A DNA stretch of 64,000 bases, from positions 682,001 through 746,000 of the forward strand of contig JAXMCK010000006.1 in NCBI GenBank assembly GCA_046349395.1, in the 5' to 3' direction. Positions within the stretch are counted from its first letter, which is position 1; every line of letters begins with the position of its first letter. Under the pieces are notes generated by a model. The model was not told the DNA's origin, searched no databases, and worked only from the letters and a program-made list of their open reading frames with translations. Of the stretch, positions 17,301-26,901 are shown one piece after another. Source of the DNA: JAXMCK01 sp046349395. Lineage in GTDB: Bacteria; Pseudomonadota; Alphaproteobacteria; Geminicoccales; Geminicoccaceae. The translations under genes were made by a program, and so were the position numbers.

Positions 17301-18055
17301 GAGGCCTCCTGCAGGCGGGCGGCCTCGGTCAGCTCGCGCAGCAGTTCGGCTTCCTGGACCAGCAGGGCCGGATCGGCCGCGTCGCGCGGCGGACGGCCGG
17401 CGGGCAGGATCGGGCCGCGCGGCTTCGCCGGCTTGCCAGCGAGGACGAAGACGCGGTGGCCGAGTCGCAGAGCCTCGAGCGGACTGTGGGTGACGAGCAG
17501 GACGGTGCGGCCGGTGAGCAGCTCGGCCGCCAGATCCTGCAGGCGGTGGCGGGTGATGGCGTCGAGGGCGGAGAAGGGCTCGTCCATCAGGACGACCGGG
17601 CGGTCCTCCATCAGCGTGCGGGCCAGGGCAACGCGCTGGCGCATGCCGCCGGAGAGGGTCGCCGGCAGGTCGCGGGCACGGTCGGCGAGACCGACGCGGG
17701 CGAGAAGGTCCATACCGCGGGCGTCGAGGGACGTGCGATCTCCGCGGGCCATGCCGCGCAGGCGATAGCCGAGCAGGACATTGTCGAGGACGCTGGCCCA
17801 GGGGAGGAGCAGGTCCTCCTGGGCCATGAGGGCGATGCGGCCCTTGAGGCCCTCGCCGCGCTCGGTGACGACCAGCGCTCCGGGCTCCAGGCCGGCGATG
17901 AGACGGAGCAGCGTGGTCTTGCCCACGCCCGAGGGGCCGAGCAGGCAGGTCCAGAGACCCGGCTCCAGGCGGAAGCGGAGATTCTCGAACAGGATCTCTC
18001 CGGCGTAGGCGAGCCGGGGGAGCCCGATCGTGATGGCCGGGCCGGGCTCAGGCAT
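17297..18055 (-). CDS. thiZ: ABC transporter ATP-binding protein ThiZ
   Basis: ATPase of the ThiXYZ importer, 252 residues. Walker A is GPSGVGKTT, the Q-loop is MAQEDLLLPW, the signature is LSGGMRQRVALA and Walker B is VVLMDEPFSALD, followed by the switch histidine in VTHSP. The open frame extends to 18247, but that part is antisense to the preceding gene and has no ABC homology. The ATG at 18055 gives the normal N terminus and overlaps the TRAP binding-protein stop by 8 nt. Confidence 0.9.
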   Translation of the reverse strand: MPEPGPAITIGLPRLAYAGEILFENLRFRLEPGLWTCLLGPSGVGKTTLLRLIAGLEPGALVVTERGEGLKGRIALMAQEDLLLPWASVLDNVLLGYRLRGMARGDRTSLDARGMDLLARVGLADRARDLPATLSGGMRQRVALARTLMEDRPVVLMDEPFSALDAITRHRLQDLAAELLTGRTVLLVTHSPLEALRLGHRVFVLAGKPAKPRGPILPAGRPPRDAADPALLVQEAELLRELTEAARLQEAS

Positions 18056-19121
18056 CGCGGCGGGCGGCGAGAAATCCCTCGACCGACACCTCGGACCAGG
18101 GCCCCACGCCCTCCAGCATCGTCGTATAGGACTTGTAGATGCGGGCATCGAGGCCGCCGGAGCGGTCGAACTGCTGCAGCACGTCGCGTGCGTAGCCGCG
18201 CGCCCGCTGCTCGATGTCGGCGGGAAAGCGGCGCAGCTGCACGCCATGTTGGCCGACGAGGGTGGCCAGCGCCGCGAAGTTCATGCGCTCGCTCTCCGCG
18301 AGAGCGAAGGCGGCCTCGGCCCTGCACGCCTGGGCCACCACCTCCTTGAGATCCGGCTCGAGGCCGTTCCACGCTTCGAGGCGGACGAGGCACTCGCCCG
18401 TCCCGTTGGGTTCGTGGATGCCGGGCCAGTAGTAGTAGGGTGCGGCCTTGTAGAAGCCGAGGGCGAGGTCGGAGGAGGGACCGGCGAACTCGGAGGCGTC
18501 GATGGCCCCGCTCTGGAGCGCCGGCATGCGGTCGCCCGGCGGCAACGAGACCTGCACGATGCCGAAGGGTGCGTACATCTCGCCACCCAGGCCCGGCATG
18601 GCGAACTTTAATCCGTTCAGATCGGCGGCGGTGTTCAGCTCGCGCTTGAACCAGCCGCCCATCGACATGCCGGTGTTGCCGGCCATGAACGGCTTCACGC
18701 CGAAGCCGGCATAGAGCTCGTCCCACAGGTCCTGACCCCCGCCATGCTCGATCCAGGCGGTGTGCTCCAGCGGGGTGAGGCCGAAGGGGATGGCGAGGAA
18801 GAAGGCGGCGGCCTTGGTCTTGCCCATCCAGAAAACGGCGGCGGTATGGCCGAGCTCGGCGACGCCGCTGCCGACGGCATCCATCACCTCGAAGGCCGGG
18901 ACGAGCTCGCCGGCGGCGTGGACCGAGATCTCCAGACGGCCGCCGCTGGCGGCGGTGATGCGGTCGGCGAGGCGCTGGGCGGTGACGCCGGGGCCCGGAA
19001 GCATGCGCGGCCAGGAAGTCACCATGCGCCAGCGGCGCGGGGCATCGGCGCGGACGATGGCCGGGGCGGCGAGCGTCGCCGCGCCGGCAGCGCCCAAAAG
19101 GGTGGCGCGGCGCGTGGTCAT
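18048..19121 (-). CDS. TRAP-type substrate-binding protein (DctP/TakP-like), orphan
   Basis: Predicted periplasmic binding protein of the tripartite (TRAP) transporter class, 357 residues. The N terminus has a twin-arginine-like export signal (TTRRATLLGAAGAATLAAPAIVRA). The body has family motifs: GVAELGHTAAVFWMGK, SGAIDASEFAGPSSDLALGFY, and YYYWPGIHEP, close to the 2-oxo-acid/mannitol-chloroaromatic branch that includes TakP. No DctQ or DctM membrane partner is present in the window. It sits between thiD and thiZ with 4- and 8-nt overlaps, so it is certainly in the thiamine operon. Its ligand may be a thiamine precursor such as a thiazole, which is an inference. Confidence 0.85.
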   Translation of the reverse strand: MTTRRATLLGAAGAATLAAPAIVRADAPRRWRMVTSWPRMLPGPGVTAQRLADRITAASGGRLEISVHAAGELVPAFEVMDAVGSGVAELGHTAAVFWMGKTKAAAFFLAIPFGLTPLEHTAWIEHGGGQDLWDELYAGFGVKPFMAGNTGMSMGGWFKRELNTAADLNGLKFAMPGLGGEMYAPFGIVQVSLPPGDRMPALQSGAIDASEFAGPSSDLALGFYKAAPYYYWPGIHEPNGTGECLVRLEAWNGLEPDLKEVVAQACRAEAAFALAESERMNFAALATLVGQHGVQLRRFPADIEQRARGYARDVLQQFDRSGGLDARIYKSYTTMLEGVGPWSEVSVEGFLAARRDA

Positions 19122-19933
19122 GGGCGGTCCAGCTGCGGCCAGAGGGCGTGGAAGTGGTGGACCGGACCGTGACCATGGCCGATCGCGAGCCCGTCGGCGG
19201 CGGCGATGGCGCCGGCGAGATAGACCTTGGCACCACGAACGGCCACGCGCAGGTCGCCGTCGCGGGCGAGCAGGGCGGCGATGGCGGAGGAGAGCGTGCA
19301 GCCGGTACCGTGGGTGTTCCGCGTGGTGATCCGGGGAGCCTCGAGCCAGAGCGGGCCCTCGTCATCGAGCAGCAGGTCGGGACTGTCGGCGCCTTCGAGG
19401 TGGCCGCCCTTGAGCAGGACCGCGCCAGGGCCCAGAGCCCTCAGACGGGTCGCGGCCTCCTGCATCTGGTCGCGGTCGCGGATTGCTTCCTCTCCGAGGA
19501 GGACGGTGGCCTCGGGCAGGTTCGGGGTCACCAGACTCGCCAATGGCAGCAGCTCGCTGCGCAGGGCGGCGACGGCGTCGGCCGCCAGCAGAGCATCGCC
19601 GCTCTTGGCGACCATCACCGGGTCGAGGACGGTCCAGCGCGGCCGCCAGCGGCGCAGCGCCTCGGCGACGGCGACGACGAGGTCCGGGGTGCCGAGCATG
19701 CCGATCTTCACCGCATCAACCGAGAGATCGGCGAAGACCGAATCGATCTGCTGGCGCACGAACGCGGGCGGGATCGGGAAGATGCCCTGCACACCCTGCG
19801 TGTTCTGGGCGGTGAGGGCCGTGATCGCCGAGCAGCCGTAGACGCCTAGGGCCGAGAAGGCCTTGAGGTCGGCCTGGATGCCGGCGCCGCCGCCGCTGTC
19901 GGAGCCGGCGATGGTGAGTGCCGTGGCGGTCAT
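19118..19933 (-). CDS. thiD: Hydroxymethylpyrimidine/phosphomethylpyrimidine kinase
   Basis: Phosphorylates hydroxymethylpyrimidine twice to the pyrophosphate used by ThiE. The protein is 271 residues, single-domain ThiD. It has the start ALTIAGSDSGGGAGIQADLK, the substrate-side motif VKIGML, DPVMVAKSGD, and the anion-hole motif NTHGTGCTLSSAIAA with its catalytic cysteine. It overlaps thiE2 and the TRAP gene by 4 nt each. With thiM2 and thiE2 it forms the thiMED salvage set known from rhizobia. Confidence 0.95.
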   Translation of the reverse strand: MTATALTIAGSDSGGGAGIQADLKAFSALGVYGCSAITALTAQNTQGVQGIFPIPPAFVRQQIDSVFADLSVDAVKIGMLGTPDLVVAVAEALRRWRPRWTVLDPVMVAKSGDALLAADAVAALRSELLPLASLVTPNLPEATVLLGEEAIRDRDQMQEAATRLRALGPGAVLLKGGHLEGADSPDLLLDDEGPLWLEAPRITTRNTHGTGCTLSSAIAALLARDGDLRVAVRGAKVYLAGAIAAADGLAIGHGHGPVHHFHALWPQLDRP

Positions 19934-20592
19934 GATCGGTTTCCGAGGGCGGTGTCGACGGCATGGCGGAGCCGGCGCGCGGCGGCTTCGACATCGTTCG
20001 CCATGAAGAGATCGGAAATGACGGCGACACCATCCGCACCGGCGGCGATAACGTCGGGTGCATTGGCGTGGTCGATGCCGGCGATACCGCAGCAGGGAAG
20101 CCCCGGCAGATGTGCCCGAACGGCGGAGATCAGGCGGGCGAGGCCGTCGGGACCGAGCGGCGGATCGCCCGGGTCCTTGCTGGCGGTAGCATAGACGGGA
20201 CCGAGGCCGGCATAGTCGGCGATGCCGGGTTCGATCTGGCGTGCCTCGTGGGCGTGGTGAAGGGTCACACCGACGATGGCGTCGGGTCCGAGCAGGCGGC
20301 GGGCGTCGGACAGGGTCATGTCGTCCTGGCCCACATGGACGCCGGCGGCACCGGCGGCGAGTGCCACGTCGACCCGGTCGTTGATCAGCAGCGGCACGCC
20401 GAAGGGTGCCAGCGCTTCGCCCACGGCGCGGGCCTCAGCGACGAGGGTGCGGGTGCTGCTGGTCTTGTCGCGCAGCTGGACGAACGTGGCACCGCCTTTG
20501 GCAGCCCGGGTGGCGAGATCGGCCAGGGGGCGACCGTGGCTGCGGGCCGGGTCGAGCACGGCGTAGAGCCGGAGGTCGGGACGCGGCCTCAT
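19930..20592 (-). CDS. thiE: Thiamine-phosphate synthase, copy 2
   Basis: Second thiamine-phosphate synthase, 220 residues, with the standard active-site pattern. QLRDKTSS keeps the lysine after the arginine, LLINDRVDVALAAGAAGVHVGQDD keeps the Asn-Asp pair, and GLGPVYATASKD keeps the phosphate-binding lysine. It is clearly different from copy 1 and belongs to the riboswitch-proximal thiM2-thiE2-thiD set. Overlaps of 4 nt join it to both neighbours. This is probably the main ThiE activity of the operon. Confidence 0.92.
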   Translation of the reverse strand: MRPRPDLRLYAVLDPARSHGRPLADLATRAAKGGATFVQLRDKTSSTRTLVAEARAVGEALAPFGVPLLINDRVDVALAAGAAGVHVGQDDMTLSDARRLLGPDAIVGVTLHHAHEARQIEPGIADYAGLGPVYATASKDPGDPPLGPDGLARLISAVRAHLPGLPCCGIAGIDHANAPDVIAAGADGVAVISDLFMANDVEAAARRLRHAVDTALGNRS

Positions 20593-21326
20593 TGCAGGTG
20601 TGCCCGTGCCCGAAGGGTGTCCGCGTCGAGCAGGTAGAGGGCGTCGAGCAACTCGACCTGGAAGCTGCCTGGGCCTCGGCTCCTTGCCGCGGCGATCTCA
20701 CCCGCGACCGCCATGACGAGGAGGGCTGCGACGGCGGCTTCGAAGGGATCGGACGTCACGGCGAGAAAGGCCCCGCCGAGTGCGCTGGCCGCACAGCCGA
20801 TGGCGGTGACGCGGTCCATGAGCGGGCTACCGTTGGTAATCGATACGGTGCGGCGGCCGTCGGTGATCCGGTCGACGGCACCGGTGCTGGCGAGGACGCA
20901 GCTCCCGATTTCGCCGAGGGCGGCCGTCTCGTCGATATTGGCGCGGAGCACCGCTGGGCCTTGCGACAGCAGGCGGCGGGCGAAGGCGAGACGGATCGGG
21001 CTGCGATCGATCTTCACCGGATCCAGCAGCCAGGGGCGGCCGAGCTCGTTCGCGGCCGGCACCGCGCGCAGGATGGCGGCCTCCCGCTCGGCATCGAGCA
21101 TGCCGAGATTGACGACGAGGGCCCGGCTCGTGGCGACGAAGTCGGCCACGCTCTCCGCACGGGACGTCATGCTGGGGATCGCACCGGCGGCCAGCAGCAC
21201 ATTGGCCGAGAGGTTCATGGCGACGGGGTTGGTGAGGCAATGCACGCGCGGACGATCGGCGCGGATGCGCTCCAGCAGCGCTGCGGACGTGGAAACGACG
21301 ATGTCGGGAGTCGGTTCGGGCAGCAT
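20589..21326 (-). CDS. thiM: Hydroxyethylthiazole kinase, copy 2 (diverged alphaproteobacterial type)
   Basis: First gene of the operon, 245 residues. ThiM features are present: HCLTNPVAMNLSANVLLAAG, LVVNLGML, ASTGAVDRITDG and the cysteine motif AIGCAAS. However, the DPVGxGAT loop is replaced by DPVKIDRSP, and RGNxSE by RANIDE. Such forms occur in thiMED operons of other alphaproteobacteria (from memory), so it is a subfamily rather than a decayed copy. The ATG at 21326 lies directly behind a TPP riboswitch. The open frame upstream of it is riboswitch sequence, not protein. Confidence 0.88.
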   Translation of the reverse strand: MLPEPTPDIVVSTSAALLERIRADRPRVHCLTNPVAMNLSANVLLAAGAIPSMTSRAESVADFVATSRALVVNLGMLDAEREAAILRAVPAANELGRPWLLDPVKIDRSPIRLAFARRLLSQGPAVLRANIDETAALGEIGSCVLASTGAVDRITDGRRTVSITNGSPLMDRVTAIGCAASALGGAFLAVTSDPFEAAVAALLVMAVAGEIAAARSRGPGSFQVELLDALYLLDADTLRARAHLQ

Positions 21327-21418
21327 CCCAATCCCTTCGCCGGCATGATCCGGATCAGGTTCGACGGGTTGATGCCTTGCGGCCTCTCTCAGCCCCTTGC
21401 GGGACACCCCGTGGAATG
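21324..21418 (-). promoter_or_regulatory. TPP riboswitch (THI element) controlling the thi operon
   Basis: Read on the minus strand, all conserved THI-box parts are present in order. They are GGGGTG (21410-21405), GGCTGAGA, ACCCGTCGAACCTGATC, the GGATCATGCCGGCG turn, and AGGGA (21336-21332). The aptamer's AAGGGA is also the only ribosome binding site of thiM2, 5 nt before the ATG at 21326. The P1 helix (21418-21412 with 21330-21324) includes the ATG itself: seven consecutive pairs, one of them a G-U wobble. TPP binding should therefore hide both the ribosome site and the start codon. This is direct translational control with no expression platform. Confidence 0.95.
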
Positions 21419-21474
21419 ACCGAGATGTAGGGCCGCCACCCCCTCATGACAAGACGATGACGGGCGACGGCGGC

Positions 21475-22848
<1,374 letters not shown>

Positions 22849-22945
22849 TCTCGTCTCCCACCCGTCGATGGCCGACCTCGATTCGTCGGCAACGGCGCTT
22901 AGGTGCGCCGCCGCGCCCGGCTCGGCAAGGATGTCGAAGGCCGTT

Positions 22946-23386
22946 CTAGGTGACGAAACGGTAGGGTGCGCGGAGCGGCAGCTTCGGATCGGGGAGGACG
23001 ACCTGGCGGCCGCGTCGTCCGGCCGGATCGATCAGGATCGGCGCCCGCAGATTGACGAGCAGGTCGCCGGCGATGCGGGTCGCGACGAACAGGACGACCG
23101 TGTCGGGGGGTGACAGGCCGAGTCCGGCACAGACGCTCTCGATCGTCGCTAGCGTCGGACCCCCTTCCGGCGAACCGACGAGCAGGAAGGTGAGAGCCGG
23201 CAGATCCATGGCTCGCAGCCGGAGAAGGGGCAGCGTGGCGGGGACGGGTTCCAGCTGGAATGAGCGGGCCTCGGGAAAGCCCGGCAGACCATGCGGAAAG
23301 TCGATCACCGGAACGGAGACCTCTGGCCTCGGAATGGCCATCGGGTCCGGCGTGGTGGCGGCTGAAAGCATGGGTTCCTGCCTCAC
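22946..23386 (-). CDS. fliW: Flagellar assembly factor FliW
   Basis: Small protein that in other bacteria binds flagellin and antagonises CsrA. The protein has 146 residues. The FliW signature FPHGLPGFPEARSFQL is near residue 30, LLVGSP in the middle, and LLVNLRAPILID...GRQVVL near the C terminus. The GTG at 23386 overlaps the flgL stop by 4 nt (GTGA); an ATG at 23371 is the alternative. It ends the flagellar operon. No csrA gene accompanies it in this window. Confidence 0.88.
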   Translation of the reverse strand: MRQEPMLSAATTPDPMAIPRPEVSVPVIDFPHGLPGFPEARSFQLEPVPATLPLLRLRAMDLPALTFLLVGSPEGGPTLATIESVCAGLGLSPPDTVVLFVATRIAGDLLVNLRAPILIDPAGRRGRQVVLPDPKLPLRAPYRFVT

Positions 23387-24282
23387 CTCAGATAGTCGAC
23401 CAGCGAGAGTTTCGAGAGCGTGCTCGTCACGAGATAAGAGGCCTCCAGGCTGGCGCGGTCCTGGGCGAGGCTCGACATCGCACTGGCGAGATCGGTGTCC
23501 TCGATGCGACTGATGATCTCGTCCAGATAGAGCGACGTATCGCGGTGCCGATCGCCCGCACTTTCGACCCGGGCCTGCGTGGCGCCGATGCCGCCGCGCA
23601 GCTCGGCCAGGCCCTTGACCGCCTCGCCGGCGCGGTCGAGGGCCGCTTCCAGTCCCGAGCGGTCGCTCGCCTGGTCGGCCGTCACCGCCTGGCCCAAGGC
23701 TGCCAGCAGGTCGGCGATCGCGGGATCGTCGGCCGTCACGCCGTAGGCGATCTCGGTGGTCGTATCCGCGCGTACGCTGAGCCGGACGCCATCGCCCTTG
23801 TAGTAGAGGGCGGGGTCGGCGGCGGTCGCGGCGTCGGGAATGTCGACGGCCGGTGCGTCGGTCCGACTGCCGGCGAAGAGGTAGCGGCCGTCGAGCTGGG
23901 TGTTCAGCTGGCTCTCTGCGTCGTCCAGCATGCTCGCGGCCTCGTCGGCCAGCGGCACCAGAGCGCCACTCGACGAGTCGAGCCGCTGCACCAGCAACGA
24001 GCGCAGCCGCTCGGCGATGTCGGCGAGGCGGGAGACAGCCCCGTCCGTGACCCGCAGGCGGTCGCCGGTGCGCGTGGTCTCGTCGAGCTGGGCCTGCACC
24101 GACGCGCGCGCGTCGCGGGCGCGCAGCAGCATGCCGGTGTCGCGGCCGATGGCGTCGAAGCCGCCGGCGATCTTGCCGCTCGACACGGCGACCTCGGCAT
24201 CGCGGATCCGCGTCTGCGTGCCCTGCATCAGCTGGCGCAGCCGCTCAAGCTGCCCGGCATCGCCGATCCGACCCGTCAGCAT
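23383..24282 (-). CDS. flgL: Flagellar hook-filament junction protein FlgL (HAP3)
   Basis: Forms the hook-filament junction with FlgK. The protein has 299 residues. N- and C-terminal helices are flagellin-like: LERLRQLMQGTQTRIRDAEVAVSSGK at the start and LDEIISRIEDTDLASAMSSLAQDRASLEASY at the end. The second is the flagellin C-terminal D0/D1 signature. The central region LDGRYLFAGSRTDAPAV is the typical FlgL D2 motif. It follows flgK after 10 nt and overlaps fliW. Confidence 0.92.
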   Translation of the reverse strand: MLTGRIGDAGQLERLRQLMQGTQTRIRDAEVAVSSGKIAGGFDAIGRDTGMLLRARDARASVQAQLDETTRTGDRLRVTDGAVSRLADIAERLRSLLVQRLDSSSGALVPLADEAASMLDDAESQLNTQLDGRYLFAGSRTDAPAVDIPDAATAADPALYYKGDGVRLSVRADTTTEIAYGVTADDPAIADLLAALGQAVTADQASDRSGLEAALDRAGEAVKGLAELRGGIGATQARVESAGDRHRDTSLYLDEIISRIEDTDLASAMSSLAQDRASLEASYLVTSTLSKLSLVDYLR

Positions 24283-24292
24283 CGCGATCTCC

Positions 24293-26167
24293 TCATCGTC
24301 CCATGCCGAGCAGCGTGTCGAACAGCTCGCCCGTCACGGTGACGATGCGGGCCGAGACGGCATAGGCCTGCTGGTAGAGGACGAGGCGCGACAGCTCGTC
24401 GTCGAGATTGACCCCCGACACCGCCGCCCGGCGGGCCGACAGCTCGTCGACCATGGCTCCGTCGCTCGTCGCCGCATCCTTGGCCCGGCTCGTCGTCACG
24501 GCATGGGTCGACACCATGTCGGCGAGGTAGGAGCGGATGTCGGACCTGCCGCCCGGCAGGCCGCCCCGCGCGGCGATGGCGTCCTGGCGGTCGAGTGCAG
24601 CCGCCAGGGCCTGGGCACCCCGGTTGTCGCCGCTGCCGCCGAGCCTGGAGGAGGGTGGAGGCCCCGCCGTGACGTCGAGACGGCCGGTGTCGAGACGGCT
24701 CGGATCGGCGGCGAGGTCGGTGCGGAGGGCCAGATCGCCGGGAGGCTCGCCCGACACGAGGTCGTTGAGGCCGAAGAAGTGGGCGAACCCGTAGTCGCGC
24801 GTACGACCGGCCGTGTCGGTGAGAGAGATCTTGCCGTCGCCGGCGGCGAAAGCGAGGCCCTGACCGGGATCGGCGAGGGCGATCGACAGGGCGCCGGTGC
24901 CGTCGATGGCGGCGGAGCCGAGGCCTGCCAGATCGGCGTTCAGCTGGCCGGCAAGGGCCGATGCGTCGGCAGCACCCAGGTCGACGGCAACGGTGCGCAG
25001 GACCGCCCGGCTCGTACGGTCGACGACGGCCAGATAGGCGGTCCCGCTCCGCGCGGCACCGGCGAAGGCCGCGGTGTCCGTCCGGGTGCCGGCCACGACT
25101 GTCGGCAGGCTCTGGCCCGCGGCATCGCTATAGGCGGCGTTCAGCGCGTGCTGCAGAAGCCCTGCGGCCTCGCCGAGCTGATCCGCCAGCCCGGGCAGGA
25201 GGCGGTCACGAGCCTCGATGAGACCCTGCAGCCGGCCACCCTGGAGATCGGAGCGGATCGTCTGGGCTACGTCCGGTATGGCGTCGGCCGACTGCTCCTG
25301 CGTCAGCCTCGCTCGAACGCCGGAGGTGACGAGGACCGTGCCCACGGCACCCGGCTCAGGGTCGCCGGACACGGGGTCCATCTGATCGGCGCGGAACAGG
25401 CGCAGGGGACCGAAGACCGTGTCCGGACCGACGCTGGCGGCCGGCGCATAGTCGAGCCGGTGCGCGGAGCCGTCGAGCAGGGCCTGCCCGCCGGCCGCAT
25501 AGACCCCGACGGTGCCGTTCTCCCGGCGCAGGACGGAGACGTCGATCCGCTCCGCGATCTCGTCGAGCAGCCGGTCACGACGGTCGAACAGGTCGGGACT
25601 GGCACCCCCGCGGGTCAGCTCGGCGTTGACCCCTTGCAGCGATTGGAGCCGGTCGTTGATTTCCTCGACAACTTGGCCGATCCGGCCGTCCAGGTCGCGC
25701 CGGGCCGTCTGGATCTGGTCGGCATCGTGGGCGAAGCGGGCCAGCGTGTCCTCGATCGCTGCCGTCACGTTGGACCGTTGGGCGGTCGACTCCGGCGCGT
25801 TGGCCAAGCCTTCAAGGGCCGTCGACAGCTTGCCGATCTGGTCCGCCAGGGTGCCGGTGTTGCCCCCGGGCGTGCCGAACAGGGCGGTCTGGATCGATTC
25901 CGCCGCCTCGGCCAATACCTCGCTGCGACCGAGACGGCTGCGTTGCACCTGCCATTCGCGGTTCAGGAAGTCGTCGACGATCCGGCCGGTGTCGCCGGCG
26001 CGCACACCCACCCCCTCGCCGTTGGCGATGAGCGTCTCCTGCCGGACGACCTTGCGCGTGTAGCCTTCGGTGTTGACGTTGGCGACGTTCGAGGCCGTGA
26101 CGGACAGGGCCCGCTGGGCGGCCGAGAGACCGGTGAGTGCGGTGGAAAGGGTGCCGACGAGGCTCAT
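24293..26167 (-). CDS. flgK: Flagellar hook-associated protein FlgK (HAP1)
   Basis: Hook-side junction protein, 624 residues. The N terminus has the rod/hook motif SAAQRALSVTASNVANVNTEGYTRK. The C terminus closes with SGVNLDDELSRLVLYQQAY and a final helix ending in LFDTLLGM, as in all FlgK. The long central part is variable, with many Ala/Asp turns. It lies 12 nt after the flgN-like gene. No signal peptide is present, as expected for type III export. Confidence 0.95.
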   Translation of the reverse strand: MSLVGTLSTALTGLSAAQRALSVTASNVANVNTEGYTRKVVRQETLIANGEGVGVRAGDTGRIVDDFLNREWQVQRSRLGRSEVLAEAAESIQTALFGTPGGNTGTLADQIGKLSTALEGLANAPESTAQRSNVTAAIEDTLARFAHDADQIQTARRDLDGRIGQVVEEINDRLQSLQGVNAELTRGGASPDLFDRRDRLLDEIAERIDVSVLRRENGTVGVYAAGGQALLDGSAHRLDYAPAASVGPDTVFGPLRLFRADQMDPVSGDPEPGAVGTVLVTSGVRARLTQEQSADAIPDVAQTIRSDLQGGRLQGLIEARDRLLPGLADQLGEAAGLLQHALNAAYSDAAGQSLPTVVAGTRTDTAAFAGAARSGTAYLAVVDRTSRAVLRTVAVDLGAADASALAGQLNADLAGLGSAAIDGTGALSIALADPGQGLAFAAGDGKISLTDTAGRTRDYGFAHFFGLNDLVSGEPPGDLALRTDLAADPSRLDTGRLDVTAGPPPSSRLGGSGDNRGAQALAAALDRQDAIAARGGLPGGRSDIRSYLADMVSTHAVTTSRAKDAATSDGAMVDELSARRAAVSGVNLDDELSRLVLYQQAYAVSARIVTVTGELFDTLLGMGR

Positions 26168-26179
26168 GGGCCGGCTCCC

Positions 26180-26611
26180 CTAGAGCTGCCGGTCGAGGGC
26201 GAGCGGTACGACCTGGGCGGTGCTGGGCCGCACGCCGGCCATGGTCCCGTAGGCCGAGCCGGTGCGTTCCGCGACGGGTCCCCGCGCGAGCTCGCGCAGG
26301 ATGCCCTCGACCACCGAGCGCGCGGCGGCGAGGCGACGCGCATGGGCCGCAGCCATCGCCTGGAACTCGCGCAGCGCCGTCTCGAGCGACGCACGCTGTG
26401 CGACGTCGAGGGCGGCTGCCTGGGATGGATCGCTCCTGAACCGGCGCAGCTGGGCATCCAGGGCGGCCGCAAGATCGGCCTTCTCCAGCTGCAGGGCCTG
26501 GAAATCGCGCAGGCGCATCGTGTCGAGCAATGCCGCCTCCGCGCGCATCACCTCCTGCAAGTCGCGCACGAGCGCCATCAGCCCTGCAATGCGGTCGGCC
26601 CCCGGAGTCAT
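26180..26611 (-). CDS. flgN: FlgN-like export chaperone
   Basis: Protein of 143 residues made almost entirely of long helices with heptad spacing (LMALVRDLQEVMRAEAALLDTMRLRDFQALQLEKADL). This is the FlgN layout: a helix pair followed by the xxLQxEKxxL segment, then a poorly conserved C-terminal tail. FlgN chaperones FlgK and FlgL, and the gene lies directly before both. It overlaps flgJ by 4 nt (ATGA). The assignment rests on position and helical pattern; sequence similarity is weak. Confidence 0.7.
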   Translation of the reverse strand: MTPGADRIAGLMALVRDLQEVMRAEAALLDTMRLRDFQALQLEKADLAAALDAQLRRFRSDPSQAAALDVAQRASLETALREFQAMAAAHARRLAAARSVVEGILRELARGPVAERTGSAYGTMAGVRPSTAQVVPLALDRQL

Positions 26612-26901
26612 GCCGGCTGCTCCTGAACCTTCAGCATTTCGCGCAGCACGGCATCCGCCACGCCCACACCGCCGCTGCGGCTGACAATCTTCGCGTATTC
26701 GTCCTGCAGCATCTGGGAGAAGGGATCGTCCTTGTCCCCACCCTGCAGGCCGCTGGAGAGACCTGCGGTGAGGCCGTTCAGCACCTGCGAGAGGAAGATC
26801 GATTCGAACTCCTCGGCGGCCTTGCGAAGTGCCGGCGGGGTGGACGTCTCGACGACCGTCTTGGCAGCATGAGGAGCGCTCGTGGTCGCCGTCTGCATCA
26901 C
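26608..26901 (-). CDS. flgJ: FlgJ-type rod-binding protein without muramidase domain (CheL)
   Basis: Protein of 97 residues with the FlgJ N-terminal rod-binding domain: LRKAAEEFESIFLSQVLNGL, then DPFSQMLQDEYAKIVSRSGGVGVAD. The glucosaminidase domain of enteric FlgJ is absent, as usual in alphaproteobacteria, where a separate hydrolase (SltF) does that step. It acts in rod assembly in the periplasm. It overlaps flgI and the flgN-like gene by 4 nt each. Confidence 0.88.
   Translation of the reverse strand: MMQTATTSAPHAAKTVVETSTPPALRKAAEEFESIFLSQVLNGLTAGLSSGLQGGDKDDPFSQMLQDEYAKIVSRSGGVGVADAVLREMLKVQEQPA

Noticed and set aside
23260..26684. Long plus-strand frames opposite flgL-flgK
   Set aside because: They are antisense to clear flagellar genes with exact family motifs; composition is that of mirrored GC-rich codons.
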